Source of the DNA: an uncultured Myxococcales bacterium
Lineage (GTDB): Bacteria; Myxococcota_A; UBA9042; CAIXZC01
Assembly (NCBI GenBank): GCA_903895725.1
Contig: CAITUV010000008.1
Location: forward strand, 186,001 to 250,000
Direction: 5' to 3'
Length of the DNA: 64,000 nt
Shown here in pieces: positions 1 to 8,775 of this stretch. The stretch's first letter is position 1, and the number at the start of each line of letters is the position of its first letter. The position numbers and the translations under genes are program-made. The notes under the pieces are model-generated. The model did no database searches. It was not told where the DNA came from and saw only the letters and a program-made list of their open reading frames with translations.

Positions 1-1720
1 CGAGGCAGACGCCGCTCACGCTCGTTCCGGAGGTCTGCGTGATGATGCACTCGGCCCCGGACTGGCACGTGTTGGGACCGGAGCAGGAGGGCATGGTCTG
101 GACGAGCTGGTTGCAGTCGATCTCCTCACCGGACCAGATGAGCTCGTTGCTCTGCCTGTACCGCCAGCGCAGCGCGTCCTTGGCCTCGACGCTCATCTGC
201 TTGAAGTAGCTGTCGCCCATGCCGGCAATGGCCACGACCCCGTAGTCGGAGAGGCGCCGGAACCGCTCGAGCGAGGCGCTCTTGTCATAGTAGGGCTTGT
301 CCGTGAGGTAGGTCGGGCAGGTGGAGCTCTCGAGCTGAGTCTGGATGGACGGGGCCTCGTCGAGGTCGGCCAGCTCGGCGTGGAAGGGGCTCAGCACCAT
401 GGTCCGCTTCGAGGCGATGCGGATGGAGGGCACGTCCACGGGGGCCTCGATCTGCTCGATCGTCTCCCCCTCGTCCTCCCCCCCGCGGTAGCCTTCGGGG
501 CCGAAGTCGAACGCACCGAGCATGCCGTTGGCGAACCGGACCCAGACGCCGAAGCCGTCGACGCTGGTCCCCGCCTCTGCGACCTCGGCCTTGGCGGTGA
601 GCAGGTCCACCACGGCCTGGCGGGCATCGGCCGGGCTGCTGCCCTTGACCGTATCCCAGTAGAGCTTGTCCGCCTCACCGAGCACGGTCTTGGTCTGCTC
701 GCACTGCTCCTTGGTGACGTGATCGACGACGTCGATGCAGGTCACGGGGGAGTACGCGGTGTAGGAGAGGTAGCTGGCCTGCACCTGCACCGAGGCGCGG
801 AAGCAGTGGACGCCGGGCTCGGTGAAGGTCATCGACTTCTTCTGGGAGTAGATCAGGTCGCCCTGGTACTCGTCGCCGTTGGTCATGTTGCCGTTGTCGA
901 GGAACTTGTCCACGTCCTTGAGGCACTCGCCCTCTTCGGTGCACTCGCAGAACTTGAGGGTGGAGGCCGTGTAGTTGCTGTAGAGCCCCATGTCGACGGT
1001 GAAGATGAGCGCCGTGTTGGTGTTGACGAAGGTGGCGCGGGGGCGAACCAGCACGGGGGAGCCGAACATGAAGGCCTGATTGTACACGATTCGGATCGTG
1101 TCGGTCACCTCTTCGTTCCCCTTGATTGCGGTGACCTTGACGACGTTGTCACCCGGGTCGAGGTTGATCTTCTTCGTGGCCCAGAAGAGGTCTCCCTCCG
1201 CGTTTCCGGCTTCGCCATTGCTGGCTTCCCAAATCATCGTGTCGGGCTTGCCCACCACGAGGCCGGCCAGGCCGATACTGCCTCCCGGAACCTGGGCCCA
1301 GCGGGTCGGGGCAGGGGCGAGGATGCGGATCCCGAGCTCCGGGGAAGCAAAGGTCTTGTCGACCGGCACGTCGGTCTCGACCTCGGCAGCGACATCCTGG
1401 GAATCGGCCGTGTCCTCGACCGCGTCGGGCGGTGCAATCTCGTCGGGCGGCTCGACCGCATCGACGTCGCTCGGCGGCTGGGCGCCGTCGGTCTCCAGGC
1501 CGGTATCGCCGGCCACATCGCCGTCGGGAGTTCCCTCGTCGGGGACGACATCGCCCAGGTCGTCGGTCACATCGGGCTGCCCGGGGATGTCGATCTGGAT
1601 GTCGGCATCTCCTCCGGTGCGGCCGTCACCACCCGCATCGACGGGGCTCTTTTCCGCGGTGCCGCATCCGGCCGAGAGTGCCAGCAGCGCAACGATTCCG
1701 AATCCAACCAGGCTCTTCAT
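1..1720 (-). CDS. Secreted lipoprotein of unknown function, truncated at the window edge
   Basis: About 573 residues are visible and the reading frame stays open to base 1, so the C-terminus lies outside the window. The protein starts MKSLVGFG and has a hydrophobic segment ending in a lipobox with Cys19, so it should be exported and lipid-anchored. A long Asp/Pro/Glu-rich linker (about residues 25-120) follows, then a folded region. Near residues 490-550 a stretch reading GVVAIAGMGDSYF is reminiscent of caspase/gingipain-like folds (their THGD strand), but the expected His is not there, so I do not assign a peptidase. After that comes a Cys-rich segment. The ATG is preceded by a divergent promoter shared with the plsC region. 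Function unknown. Confidence 0.8.
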   Translation of the reverse strand, partial: MKSLVGFGIVALLALSAGCGTAEKSPVDAGGDGRTGGDADIQIDIPGQPDVTDDLGDVVPDEGTPDGDVAGDTGLETDGAQPPSDVDAVEPPDEIAPPDAVEDTADSQDVAAEVETDVPVDKTFASPELGIRILAPAPTRWAQVPGGSIGLAGLVVGKPDTMIWEASNGEAGNAEGDLFWATKKINLDPGDNVVKVTAIKGNEEVTDTIRIVYNQAFMFGSPVLVRPRATFVNTNTALIFTVDMGLYSNYTASTLKFCECTEEGECLKDVDKFLDNGNMTNGDEYQGDLIYSQKKSMTFTEPGVHCFRASVQVQASYLSYTAYSPVTCIDVVDHVTKEQCEQTKTVLGEADKLYWDTVKGSSPADARQAVVDLLTAKAEVAEAGTSVDGFGVWVRFANGMLGAFDFGPEGYRGGEDEGETIEQIEAPVDVPSIRIASKRTMVLSPFHAELADLDEAPSIQTQLESSTCPTYLTDKPYYDKSASLERFRRLSDYGVVAIAGMGDSYFKQMSVEAKDALRWRYRQSNELIWSGEEIDCNQLVQTMPSCSGPNTCQSGAECIITQTSGTSVSGVCL

Positions 1721-1759
1721 GCAGTCTCCTTTCAAGCGTGGCCACCGAAAGCACGCTGT

Positions 1760-1787
1760 ATTATACGGGATCGGCCTGGAGCTTCAA
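1760..1787 (-). promoter_or_regulatory. Promoter of the 1-1720 lipoprotein
   Basis: On the minus strand TTGAAG (1787-1782), a 16-bp spacer and a perfect TATAAT (1765-1760) lie about 40 bp before the ATG at 1720. It stands back to back with the plsC promoter. Confidence 0.55.
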
Positions 1788-1793
1788 GCAGAA

Positions 1794-1823
1794 TTGGACA
1801 CGGGCGCGTGCGACGGCTAGAAT
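1794..1823 (+). promoter_or_regulatory. Promoter of plsC-radical SAM operon
   Basis: TTGGAC (1794-1799), 18-bp spacer, TAGAAT (1818-1823). The plsC ATG follows 32 bp downstream, which excludes the much longer upstream reading frame as the real start. Confidence 0.5.
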
Positions 1824-1855
1824 CGGGGCAGTTTTCGACAGGGGGAGCCTTGCCG

Positions 1856-2665
1856 ATGAGTGAAGTCAATCCCAACCTGCCTGCAACACCGCCGGGAGAA
1901 AGATGCCGGAACGTGCTGAGGACGATCTACCAGCCCTGGGTCTGGTTGTTTTTCATGCCGGTGTTCGGCGTGTGGACCGCATTCATGAGCCTTGCGGCCA
2001 TGGCCTGGTCGTTCGTGAACAAACGGATCGCAGTGCTGACCGGCAATGCCTGGGGCCGGGGGGTCTGCTGGATCAATCCCACCCGGGTTCGAGTGGTGGG
2101 GAAGGAAAACCTGGTCCCCGGAGTATCCTATGTGATGGTGTCGAACCACCAGAGCCACTTCGACGTGCCGATCCTGATGGGGCACATCTGGCGGGAATTT
2201 CAGTGGGTCATGAAGAAGGAGCTGCGCAAAGTCCCCATCTTCGGGCCGGCCTGCGAGAGAATCGGGCACATCTACATCGACCGGAAGGACCGGGAAAAGG
2301 CCGTGGCCGCGCTCAATGCGGCCAGGCCCCGGCTGGTGGGCGGAGTGTCGGTTCTGTTCTTCCCCGAGGGCACTCGCAGTGCGGACGGGAGGATGCGGGA
2401 GTTCAAGAAGGGAGCCTTCGTGATGGCGCTCGACCTCGACCTGCCCATCCTGCCCATTTCGGTATCGGGCACGAATGCGATCCTACCCGGGCGCTCGTTC
2501 CGGCTGCTGCCGGGAAAGGCTCTGGTGACGATCCATCCGGCCGTGGATCCCAAGGCATATGGGCATGAAGGAAGGGATCGGCTGATGGCGGACGTTCGCA
2601 ACATCATCGCGTCCGGCCTGACCGACTGGGAGCGAAGCTGGCAGCCCGATTCGGAAGCCAAGTGA
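1856..2665 (+). CDS. plsC: 1-acyl-sn-glycerol-3-phosphate acyltransferase (PlsC family)
   Basis: 269 residues, the usual size for PlsC enzymes, which acylate lysophosphatidic acid at the inner membrane during phospholipid synthesis. The catalytic HX4D box is visible as NHQSHFD (His98, Asp103), and the substrate-binding FPEGTRS motif follows at about residue 170. A hydrophobic stretch near residues 25-50 should anchor it to the membrane. The ATG at 1856 is chosen because it follows a promoter at 1794-1823 and because homology begins just after it, although the frame is open from 380. The stop overlaps the GTG start of the next gene (GTGA), so the two are probably translationally coupled. Exact acyl acceptor is not certain. 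Confidence 0.9.
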   Translation: MSEVNPNLPATPPGERCRNVLRTIYQPWVWLFFMPVFGVWTAFMSLAAMAWSFVNKRIAVLTGNAWGRGVCWINPTRVRVVGKENLVPGVSYVMVSNHQSHFDVPILMGHIWREFQWVMKKELRKVPIFGPACERIGHIYIDRKDREKAVAALNAARPRLVGGVSVLFFPEGTRSADGRMREFKKGAFVMALDLDLPILPISVSGTNAILPGRSFRLLPGKALVTIHPAVDPKAYGHEGRDRLMADVRNIIASGLTDWERSWQPDSEAK

Positions 2666-4062
2666 GAATCGTCTTTCTCGAACCGCCGCTTTCGTTGCAC
2701 CCGCTCGGGATCTTTCCGAGGCATCCCCCCCAGTATGCGCTGACGGCCGCTGCCGTGCTGCGGGACGCGGGGCATGACGTGTCGCTGGTCGATGCCTTCC
2801 ACGAGGACCTGTCGCTGGCCGAGACGGCCGAGAAGGTCGCGGCCCTGGCTCCGGAGCTGCTGGTCATCGTGCCCTATGACTACACGAGGGAGACGCAGCC
2901 GGAGGTCACGACACAGCTTTCCCGGATGCTGGCGTCCCGGGTGCCCGGCTTGATCCTGGGGATGGCCGGAAGCGTGGACGAGCCCCACTTCCGCCGGCGC
3001 ATGCTGGCAGCCCCGCAGCTGGAGTTTGCCTGCGTCGGCGAGTACGAGAGCACGATGCTGTCCGTGGCGGCTCACGGAGGTCCTTGCGAGGGCGTGACCG
3101 GCCTCCTCCTGCGTCGAGGGGACGACGTGATCTCGACCGGGCCGGCTGATGTTCCGACGGAGCTGGACCGGCTGCCGTTCCCCGCATGGGACCTGGTCGA
3201 CTTCTCCCGCTACATCTACGTTCCCCACCGGTTCCGACGGTCCCCGATGTACCCGCTGCTGGCCGGCCGGGGCTGCCCGTTTGCCTGCCTCTGCTGCAAG
3301 GAGGCGAAGTACGCCAAAATCACCCGGTACCGCCTTCGCTCCGTGGCCAACGTCATGGCCGAGATCCGCCACGCGGTCGTCACCTGGGGTGCCCGGGAAA
3401 TCCAGTTCTCCGATGCCACATTCGGCTTGCGCCGGGACTGGGTATTTGAGCTTTGCGACGCACTGGAGGCCAGCGGTCTGGGGCTGTCCTGGTCCGCAAT
3501 CACGCGAGTCGACGTGGTCGACCGGGATATGCTCCGGGCGATGAAGCGCGCCGGGTGCTGGAACCTCCTCTACGGGATCGAGTCGGCCAACCAGCATGCG
3601 CTCGACCTGGTGCGCAAGAAGATCGATACCCGCCAGGCCCGGGAGGCCGTCGCCTGGACCCGGGAGGCCGGCATCGAGAGCACGGCATCGTTCATCCTGG
3701 GGCTGCCGGGGGAAGATGTTGCGGACGTGATGAGGACGATTCGGTTCGCCGCCAGGCTCGATTCCGACTACGCCCAGTTCTTCCTGCTCAAGTACTACGG
3801 GGATGATTCCGGGCTCGACGAATGGGGACACGTGGAGAGGGAGTGGGACTTCTCCCCTCACGACTTCCGAGGGCCCATCTTCGTGTCGAACCGAATCGGC
3901 TCGGTGGCCCAGCTCAAAGCGCTGCAACGAATCGCCTACGCCCGTTTCTACCTGCGTCCCCGGTTCGTGATGCGACACCTGCGGAACCTGGCCCAACCGG
4001 GTCAGTGGCCGCGGTACGCTGCGGGGCTCAAGACGTTGCTCGGAGCCGTGGCCGGTCGGTAA
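2662..4062 (+). CDS. B12-binding-domain radical SAM protein
   Basis: 466 residues. The N-terminal ~150 residues look like the Rossmann-type cobalamin-binding domain seen in BchE-like radical SAM enzymes (GHDVSLVDA and GEYE segments), although a classical DxHxxG cobalamin motif is not evident. The [4Fe-4S] cluster motif CX3CX2C is GCPFACLCC, with Cys205, Cys209 and Cys212. Segments YGIESAN and GLPGE downstream fit the TIM-barrel SAM-binding core. The GTG start overlaps the plsC stop. Being coupled to an acyltransferase suggests a lipid- or membrane-related modification, but the substrate cannot be told from the sequence. No extra membrane domain is seen. Confidence 0.85.
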   Translation: MRIVFLEPPLSLHPLGIFPRHPPQYALTAAAVLRDAGHDVSLVDAFHEDLSLAETAEKVAALAPELLVIVPYDYTRETQPEVTTQLSRMLASRVPGLILGMAGSVDEPHFRRRMLAAPQLEFACVGEYESTMLSVAAHGGPCEGVTGLLLRRGDDVISTGPADVPTELDRLPFPAWDLVDFSRYIYVPHRFRRSPMYPLLAGRGCPFACLCCKEAKYAKITRYRLRSVANVMAEIRHAVVTWGAREIQFSDATFGLRRDWVFELCDALEASGLGLSWSAITRVDVVDRDMLRAMKRAGCWNLLYGIESANQHALDLVRKKIDTRQAREAVAWTREAGIESTASFILGLPGEDVADVMRTIRFAARLDSDYAQFFLLKYYGDDSGLDEWGHVEREWDFSPHDFRGPIFVSNRIGSVAQLKALQRIAYARFYLRPRFVMRHLRNLAQPGQWPRYAAGLKTLLGAVAGR

Positions 4063-4086
4063 GGCGCACGCGTTGGGAACCCCCCA

Positions 4087-4129
4087 GCCTGTGGCGGCAA
4101 TCCCTGGACACCAGGTCGGTGCCACAGGC
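4087..4129. terminator. Two-tier inverted repeat between convergent genes
   Basis: Outer arms gcctgtggc (4087-4095) and gccacaggc (4121-4129) pair perfectly over 9 bp, and an inner cctgg-aca-ccagg hairpin sits at 4103-4115. It lies between two converging genes, where a bidirectional terminator is expected, but no T-tract follows either side. Confidence 0.45.
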
Positions 4130-4190
4130 AAGGAGCGACCGAGCCGGCCGAGTGAGACGTGGTCCGAGACAGTGGAACGGGGATGGAGCG

Positions 4191-5204
4191 CTACTGCGCC
4201 TTCCAGACGTGGTCGAGGGCCCGCTTGAGCTCGGTGTGGATTGCGTTGACCTCGGACGGGAGCCAGTCGGCCCGGTTCTTCCGCTGCCGGATGAAACTGG
4301 TGAGATCGCCGCGGTTGTCGAACTTCGCGACCGGCAGGAACCAGCGGGCAAACTTGTAGACCTTCTCCCCCTGCTCGTTGGTCATCAGCTCCGGGCGCTC
4401 GATACAGATTGTGTCCTTCTTCTCCGAGACGGAGGTGAGGTAATCGAGGTCGTCGCAGCCGTACTCGCCGAGCATGACCTCCATGGGCACGGTGTGGTGC
4501 AGGATGGAGCCCTGGCCGTCCGGCTTGGCCCGCTCGATGTTCTTCCGGCGGCTCTCCTCCGGCGTGACCCAGATGTAGAGGACGCAGGACCGGGACAGGA
4601 TCTGGGATGAGAACTGCCCGAACGAGTACTGGTAGCCGTGCGGGGGGCGAAGCGGGAATGCAGCGCCGTGCGGCCCACCCCGGGCTGCCTCGATGAAGAT
4701 GGTCTTGCCCTCGGTGCCTTCCCTGCAGATCTTGTTTCGGTAGTCGAGCTCCTTGCGGCACTCCTTCTCGATGGCCTCGCCGACCTCACGGCGGATGCGG
4801 TAGGGCACTTCGCCCAGGGCCTTCGGCAGCTCCACCTTGGCATGGGCATCGTCGAGGCGGTCCATCATCCACTGCCCTGCAGACGGCACTTCGACGACCT
4901 TGCCGGACAGGAGGTCCGCGTAATCCTCGTTGAGCAGGTGGATCAGGGTACCCCACTCGAAATTGTCGATGAACGACCGGTTCGGCCCCTTGAAGAACAC
5001 GTAGCTCTGGCCCCGCATCTTCAGCTCATCGTCGATGCGGTGCATCAGGTGCACGTACGGGTAATCATCGAGCTGGACCGTCGGGCCCATGTGAAAATCC
5101 TCTCGGCACTGCTCGGGGGTGAGCCCGTCGAGGTACTTGCGCACCTCGGACTTCCCGGAAGCGGGAAGGGCCTGCAGCAGCACAGTGTCCAGAAGCTTGC
5201 TCAT
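4191..5204 (-). CDS. P-loop NTPase-like protein of unknown function
   Basis: 337 residues. The N-terminus reads LLQALPASGKSEV, a Walker A-like PASGKS loop typical of small-molecule kinases and related P-loop enzymes, followed by a conserved-looking LDDYPYV segment and a FFKGPNRSF segment. The rest is mixed alpha/beta with no signal peptide or membrane segment, so it should be cytosolic. I do not recognise a named family. The ATG is preceded by GGAGG at 7 bp and by a promoter on the same strand. It is divergent from the HD-GYP gene and has no operon partner. A nucleotide or sugar kinase role is possible but unproven. Confidence 0.75.
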   Translation of the reverse strand: MSKLLDTVLLQALPASGKSEVRKYLDGLTPEQCREDFHMGPTVQLDDYPYVHLMHRIDDELKMRGQSYVFFKGPNRSFIDNFEWGTLIHLLNEDYADLLSGKVVEVPSAGQWMMDRLDDAHAKVELPKALGEVPYRIRREVGEAIEKECRKELDYRNKICREGTEGKTIFIEAARGGPHGAAFPLRPPHGYQYSFGQFSSQILSRSCVLYIWVTPEESRRKNIERAKPDGQGSILHHTVPMEVMLGEYGCDDLDYLTSVSEKKDTICIERPELMTNEQGEKVYKFARWFLPVAKFDNRGDLTSFIRQRKNRADWLPSEVNAIHTELKRALDHVWKAQ

Positions 5205-5254
5205 GCGACCTCCATCAATGGTTCATGGACCTGCCGGTCCCGTTGGATTCCGGG

Positions 5255-5283
5255 AGTATAGCGGCCTGCTGGTATCGAGTCCA
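5255..5283 (-). promoter_or_regulatory. Promoter of the P-loop gene
   Basis: TGGACT (5283-5278), 17-bp spacer, TATACT (5260-5255), about 50 bp before the ATG at 5204. Confidence 0.4.
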
Positions 5284-5388
5284 GAGGGGAATTCGCTTTA
5301 CAGGGCTGCCCCGGACAGCCACAATCAGGGCCGTTTCCGAGAGTCGGCCGAAGGCACCGGAAACGAAACGGACTGCTTCGGAGGCAGA

Positions 5389-6507
5389 ATGGGCAAGGAC
5401 ACACAGATTCGTCTCATGAGTGCCCAGCTTGCCGCGTTGATGGATGTCGGCAAGGCGTTCAACTCGGTCATCAAGGTGGACGAGCTGCTCCAGCTCGTGG
5501 CAACCAAGACGTCGCAGCTCCTCGGGGCGGATCGGTGCTCGATCTACGTGGTGGACATGGAGCAGCGGGTGCTGTGGACCCGGGCCTCGCTCGGCACACC
5601 GCGGATCGAGATATCGCTCGATTCCGGCATCGCGGGGGCGGTCGTGCGCAACCAGGGGCTGGTGAACGTGCCCGTGGCGTATGACGACCCGCGGTTCAAT
5701 GCCAGCGTCGATCGGCAGACCGGGTTCCGGACCCGCTCAATCCTGGCCGCTCCGCTGTTCGACAGCGAGCGGGAAGTCATCGGCGTTCTCCAACTCCTGA
5801 ACAGCCGTCGTGGGCAGTTCAACGAAGAAGACGAGGAGATGCTCACTTCGCTGGCCGGATTCGCCGGGAGCGCGCTCCAGAATGCCCTGCTGTTCGAGGA
5901 GCTCAAACGGTCCTTCCACTCGGTCCTGGCCGTGCTGGCAGCGACCGTGGACGCGAAGCACCCGCTCACGGCCGGCCACACGGCCCGCGTGGCGGAGTAC
6001 ACCTGCGGAATTGCCGAGGCCGTGGGAATGGACCACAACGAGGTGGAGATGCTGCGTGTCGCTGCGTACCTCCACGACTACGGCAAGATCGGTATCCGGG
6101 ATGCGATTCTGACCAAGCCGGACAAGCTCACGCCCGTCGAGTTCGAGGAGATGAAGCTGCACGCGAGCAAGACGACCGAGCTGCTCTCCCGCATGCACTT
6201 CATGCGGCAGTATGCGGCGGTTCCGTCCATTGCCGGGTTCCACCACGAGAAGTGGGACGGGAGCGGCTATCCCAACGGGTTGAAGGGAGACGAGATCCCC
6301 CTTGGCGCCCGAATCATGGCCATGGCGGACGTGTTCGATGCCATCACGGCCGACCGCGACTACCGCAAGGGGGTCTCGGTGGAGAAGGCCATGGAATACA
6401 TGCGCACCCAGGTGGGCACGGCATTCGATCCTGAGCTGTTCAAGCACTTCGAGCGGTACATCTCGGACCGGTTTGGAGTCACCCTGCAGCCCCGGCCCCG
6501 GGGCTGA
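5389..6507 (+). CDS. GAF domain / HD-GYP cyclic-dinucleotide phosphodiesterase-like protein
   Basis: 372 residues. An N-terminal GAF sensor domain (about 15-165; LLGADRCSIYVVD, GIAGAVVRN) is followed by an HD-GYP domain (about 180-360). The metal-binding HD pair is His229-Asp230 in LHDYGKIGI, HHEKWDGSGYP is the HHE...GYP signature, and MADVFDAI is the late helix. HD-GYP proteins hydrolyse c-di-GMP or related dinucleotides, and the intact signatures predict activity. The GAF domain would sense a small ligand or redox state. The start was put at 5389, after GGAGG, since upstream codons encode no domain. No membrane segment, so a soluble signalling protein. It is transcribed alone. Confidence 0.88.
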   Translation: MGKDTQIRLMSAQLAALMDVGKAFNSVIKVDELLQLVATKTSQLLGADRCSIYVVDMEQRVLWTRASLGTPRIEISLDSGIAGAVVRNQGLVNVPVAYDDPRFNASVDRQTGFRTRSILAAPLFDSEREVIGVLQLLNSRRGQFNEEDEEMLTSLAGFAGSALQNALLFEELKRSFHSVLAVLAATVDAKHPLTAGHTARVAEYTCGIAEAVGMDHNEVEMLRVAAYLHDYGKIGIRDAILTKPDKLTPVEFEEMKLHASKTTELLSRMHFMRQYAAVPSIAGFHHEKWDGSGYPNGLKGDEIPLGARIMAMADVFDAITADRDYRKGVSVEKAMEYMRTQVGTAFDPELFKHFERYISDRFGVTLQPRPRG

Positions 6508-6510
6508 GAA

Positions 6511-8571
6511 TCACGGCACCGGCCAGAGAATCTCCGGTTTTCCCGATTCGAAGAAAGTCGACAGGAAGTGGAAGTAGGCGGCTCGGGCCGCCTCTCCGGT
6601 GGGGTTCGACTCGTGGATGAACTCGTGATCCCCGTGGAGTTGGAGCGTGCCTGACGTGAGCCCTGCAGCGGGAGCGGTCGGAACATCAGGCCACTGGACA
6701 TCGAACGGCTCCACGAGCGGGGCATGCGATGCGCGGGTGAAGGCCTCGGCGCACGGAGCGGGGATGGTCCCGTCCTCGAGCACCGTGAGCAGCAGGAAGG
6801 AGCAGGCAGTGTGGCCGGGAGCCGGTTCGTGCTCCAGCAGATGGGCGTAAGCGGCAGGGTCTGCGGGGCTCATCATGTGGCTGGCCAGGAGGCGGAATCC
6901 GGTCATGGCATCGGGGGGCACGAGGTCGTAGAGGCCCTGGTTCTTGAGGAAGGTCTCGAACAGGTGGCGGAAGCTCCCGCCGCCTGCAATCAGCCCGGCC
7001 ACCCGCTGTCGGGAGGAAAGGGCACCCGCGATGCTCGACTCGAGCGCACCGAGGGAATGCCCCGAGAAGGCAATGCGGGCGTCGGAGAGGTCCGGAATGC
7101 CGTCGGCCCCGGATAGCGGATAGAGGTCCTTTGCGGCAGCGAGCCCCTGCAACGCCCGGGCAAAGGCCAGCATGTCGAGCGCGGACTGGCGGACGTTCCC
7201 GACGGTCTTGCGGGCACCGTCGATCTGCACGAAGGAGAACCCTCCGTTGCTTTCCCCCTTGGCGTGGTAGAGGAAGTCGAAGGAGGCGGCGGCCATGCCC
7301 TTGCCGGCCGCACGACGGGCAAGCCCCAGCTCCGTCTCCTTGTGCGAGTTGATCCCGTGCTGGATGAGCACGAGCGGGAACGGCTGCCCTTCGGGCTTGG
7401 CTGGCATGACAAGGAAGAAGTCGTGCCAGACCTGGTTTTGCGGGACAGGCCCCACGAGGCCGTCCGGCCCCCGATAGTCGGGGCTGAGGAAGCGGCCCTC
7501 GACGACGAGCCCGACTTCCTCGGGAGGATTGCCGGCCCACGGGGGAAACTGTCCAGGGCCAAACACGTTGTCCTTGCCGTCACCGTCCGGGTCCAGCTCC
7601 ACGTCGACCTCGGCGGCCTCCACACTGGCGGCCACCAATTGCAGATCCGCGGTCATCGTCCCCACGGTGAAGAGCACGGCTGCCGCCACCTCCTCCGGGG
7701 CGGGAGCATCGGGAATCCTGGCGAGGACGGCCAGGGTGCGGTCCCGGAGCAGCGCCATCCGGTCAGCCAGAGCCTTGGGACCGAACGGCTCCCGCAGACC
7801 GAGCAGCACCTCGGCCATGGGCGGCGGCGCAAAAGGCTCTCCAGCCGCGTCCACCAGGCTGCGCCGCAGCAGCAGGAGGTGGGCGGTCCGCTCGGCCAGG
7901 GCGTGGTGGGGAGTCACTTCGAGCAGCCGGACCGGCTTGCCCGAGTACTCCGCCTCCTGCCAGGCCAGCGAGAAGGAGACCTCGACAGCCGTCCCCTGTT
8001 CCGGGACCTCGTACAGGAGCACGTCCTTGCCCGCCGCAGAATCGATGATGTCCTGGGACATCGGCGTGTTGATCGGCAGAATGATGAGCCCGATGGAACC
8101 GAACCCGTCCATGGAGCCCGCATCCTCGGCGTAGGAGGGAATCATCTTCAGGACCGATGCCAGAAGCACCGATTTTGCCGCCTCCTCGTCCAGCGCCATC
8201 TTCAACCCGGTAGCGGTCTCCGGGGCCGGTACGGTGAACCAGTCGAAGGGAAACGGAAGCGCGGGGCTGTCAGTCTGGACCTCCATTCCCGCGCCGGCAC
8301 CTTCCAGCAGTGGCGGGTAGGGCTCGATTTCCTGCCCCCGTTCCTCGCCACGCAGCTCCGGCTCCGCAAGGTCCGGGGTGCACTCCGTTTCGAAGATCCC
8401 ATCCAGGCCTCGCCCGGAATCGGCCTCAGCGGGAACGTCGAGAACCTCTCCGGTCCGCTGCTCGTCTTCCGCTCGGCGGTCCTCCCCCTCTGCAGTCCCC
8501 CCCGTCCCCGAGCAGGCCCCGAGCAGCACCAACCCCGCCCAACCCAGCGCCAGTCCCGCTCTCCCCCGCAT
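6511..8571 (-). CDS. Lipoprotein with an alpha/beta-hydrolase domain
   Basis: 686 residues. The signal peptide ends LVLLGAC, with Cys20 as the lipid-anchored residue. A low-complexity Glu/Asp-rich stretch follows, then a domain of unknown type (about 75-330) and a C-terminal alpha/beta hydrolase. The latter shows LIQHGINSHK (oxyanion-hole strand), the nucleophile elbow GHSLG with Ser near residue 505, and a late HGDHEF segment that could carry the catalytic His. It resembles large secreted lipases/esterases of Myxococcota, substrate unknown. The ATG at 8571 was chosen because the lipobox sits directly behind it; further upstream lies a tandem repeat. It follows glmM on the same strand, 204 bp away, and may have its own promoter. 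Confidence 0.82.
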   Translation of the reverse strand: MRGRAGLALGWAGLVLLGACSGTGGTAEGEDRRAEDEQRTGEVLDVPAEADSGRGLDGIFETECTPDLAEPELRGEERGQEIEPYPPLLEGAGAGMEVQTDSPALPFPFDWFTVPAPETATGLKMALDEEAAKSVLLASVLKMIPSYAEDAGSMDGFGSIGLIILPINTPMSQDIIDSAAGKDVLLYEVPEQGTAVEVSFSLAWQEAEYSGKPVRLLEVTPHHALAERTAHLLLLRRSLVDAAGEPFAPPPMAEVLLGLREPFGPKALADRMALLRDRTLAVLARIPDAPAPEEVAAAVLFTVGTMTADLQLVAASVEAAEVDVELDPDGDGKDNVFGPGQFPPWAGNPPEEVGLVVEGRFLSPDYRGPDGLVGPVPQNQVWHDFFLVMPAKPEGQPFPLVLIQHGINSHKETELGLARRAAGKGMAAASFDFLYHAKGESNGGFSFVQIDGARKTVGNVRQSALDMLAFARALQGLAAAKDLYPLSGADGIPDLSDARIAFSGHSLGALESSIAGALSSRQRVAGLIAGGGSFRHLFETFLKNQGLYDLVPPDAMTGFRLLASHMMSPADPAAYAHLLEHEPAPGHTACSFLLLTVLEDGTIPAPCAEAFTRASHAPLVEPFDVQWPDVPTAPAAGLTSGTLQLHGDHEFIHESNPTGEAARAAYFHFLSTFFESGKPEILWPVP

Positions 8572-8660
8572 GTGTCCCCCCTCTCCCTCCACGGTGTAAT
8601 TTCCAACGGCGCGGCCTCGGCTCTCTTGCCCCCCCCCCGCTCCTCCCGAGCGGCCGTGCG

Positions 8661-8775
8661 CCAGCGGCAACACGGCACCGGGTCCTACCCGGCGCCAGCG
8701 GCAACACGGCACCGGGTCCTACCCGGCGCCAGCGGCAACACGGCACCGGGTCCTACCCGGCCGGGTCCTACCCGG
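8661..8775. repeat. 34-bp tandem repeat array with hairpins
   Basis: Three near-perfect 34-bp copies begin at 8661, 8695 and 8729, followed by a truncated copy to 8775. Each contains the perfect inverted repeat CCGGGT-cct-ACCCGG, and the copies share CGCCAGCGGC with elements near 53526 and 61889. The array fills most of the gap between the glmM stop and the hydrolase lipoprotein start. Confidence 0.85.

Noticed and set aside
380..1855. N-terminal extension of the PlsC protein
   Set aside because: The 761-codon frame is antisense to the truncated lipoprotein, and a promoter lies between it and the PlsC ATG.
8661..8775. CRISPR array
   Set aside because: The 34-bp units are directly adjacent with no unique spacers and there are no cas genes, so it is a plain tandem repeat.
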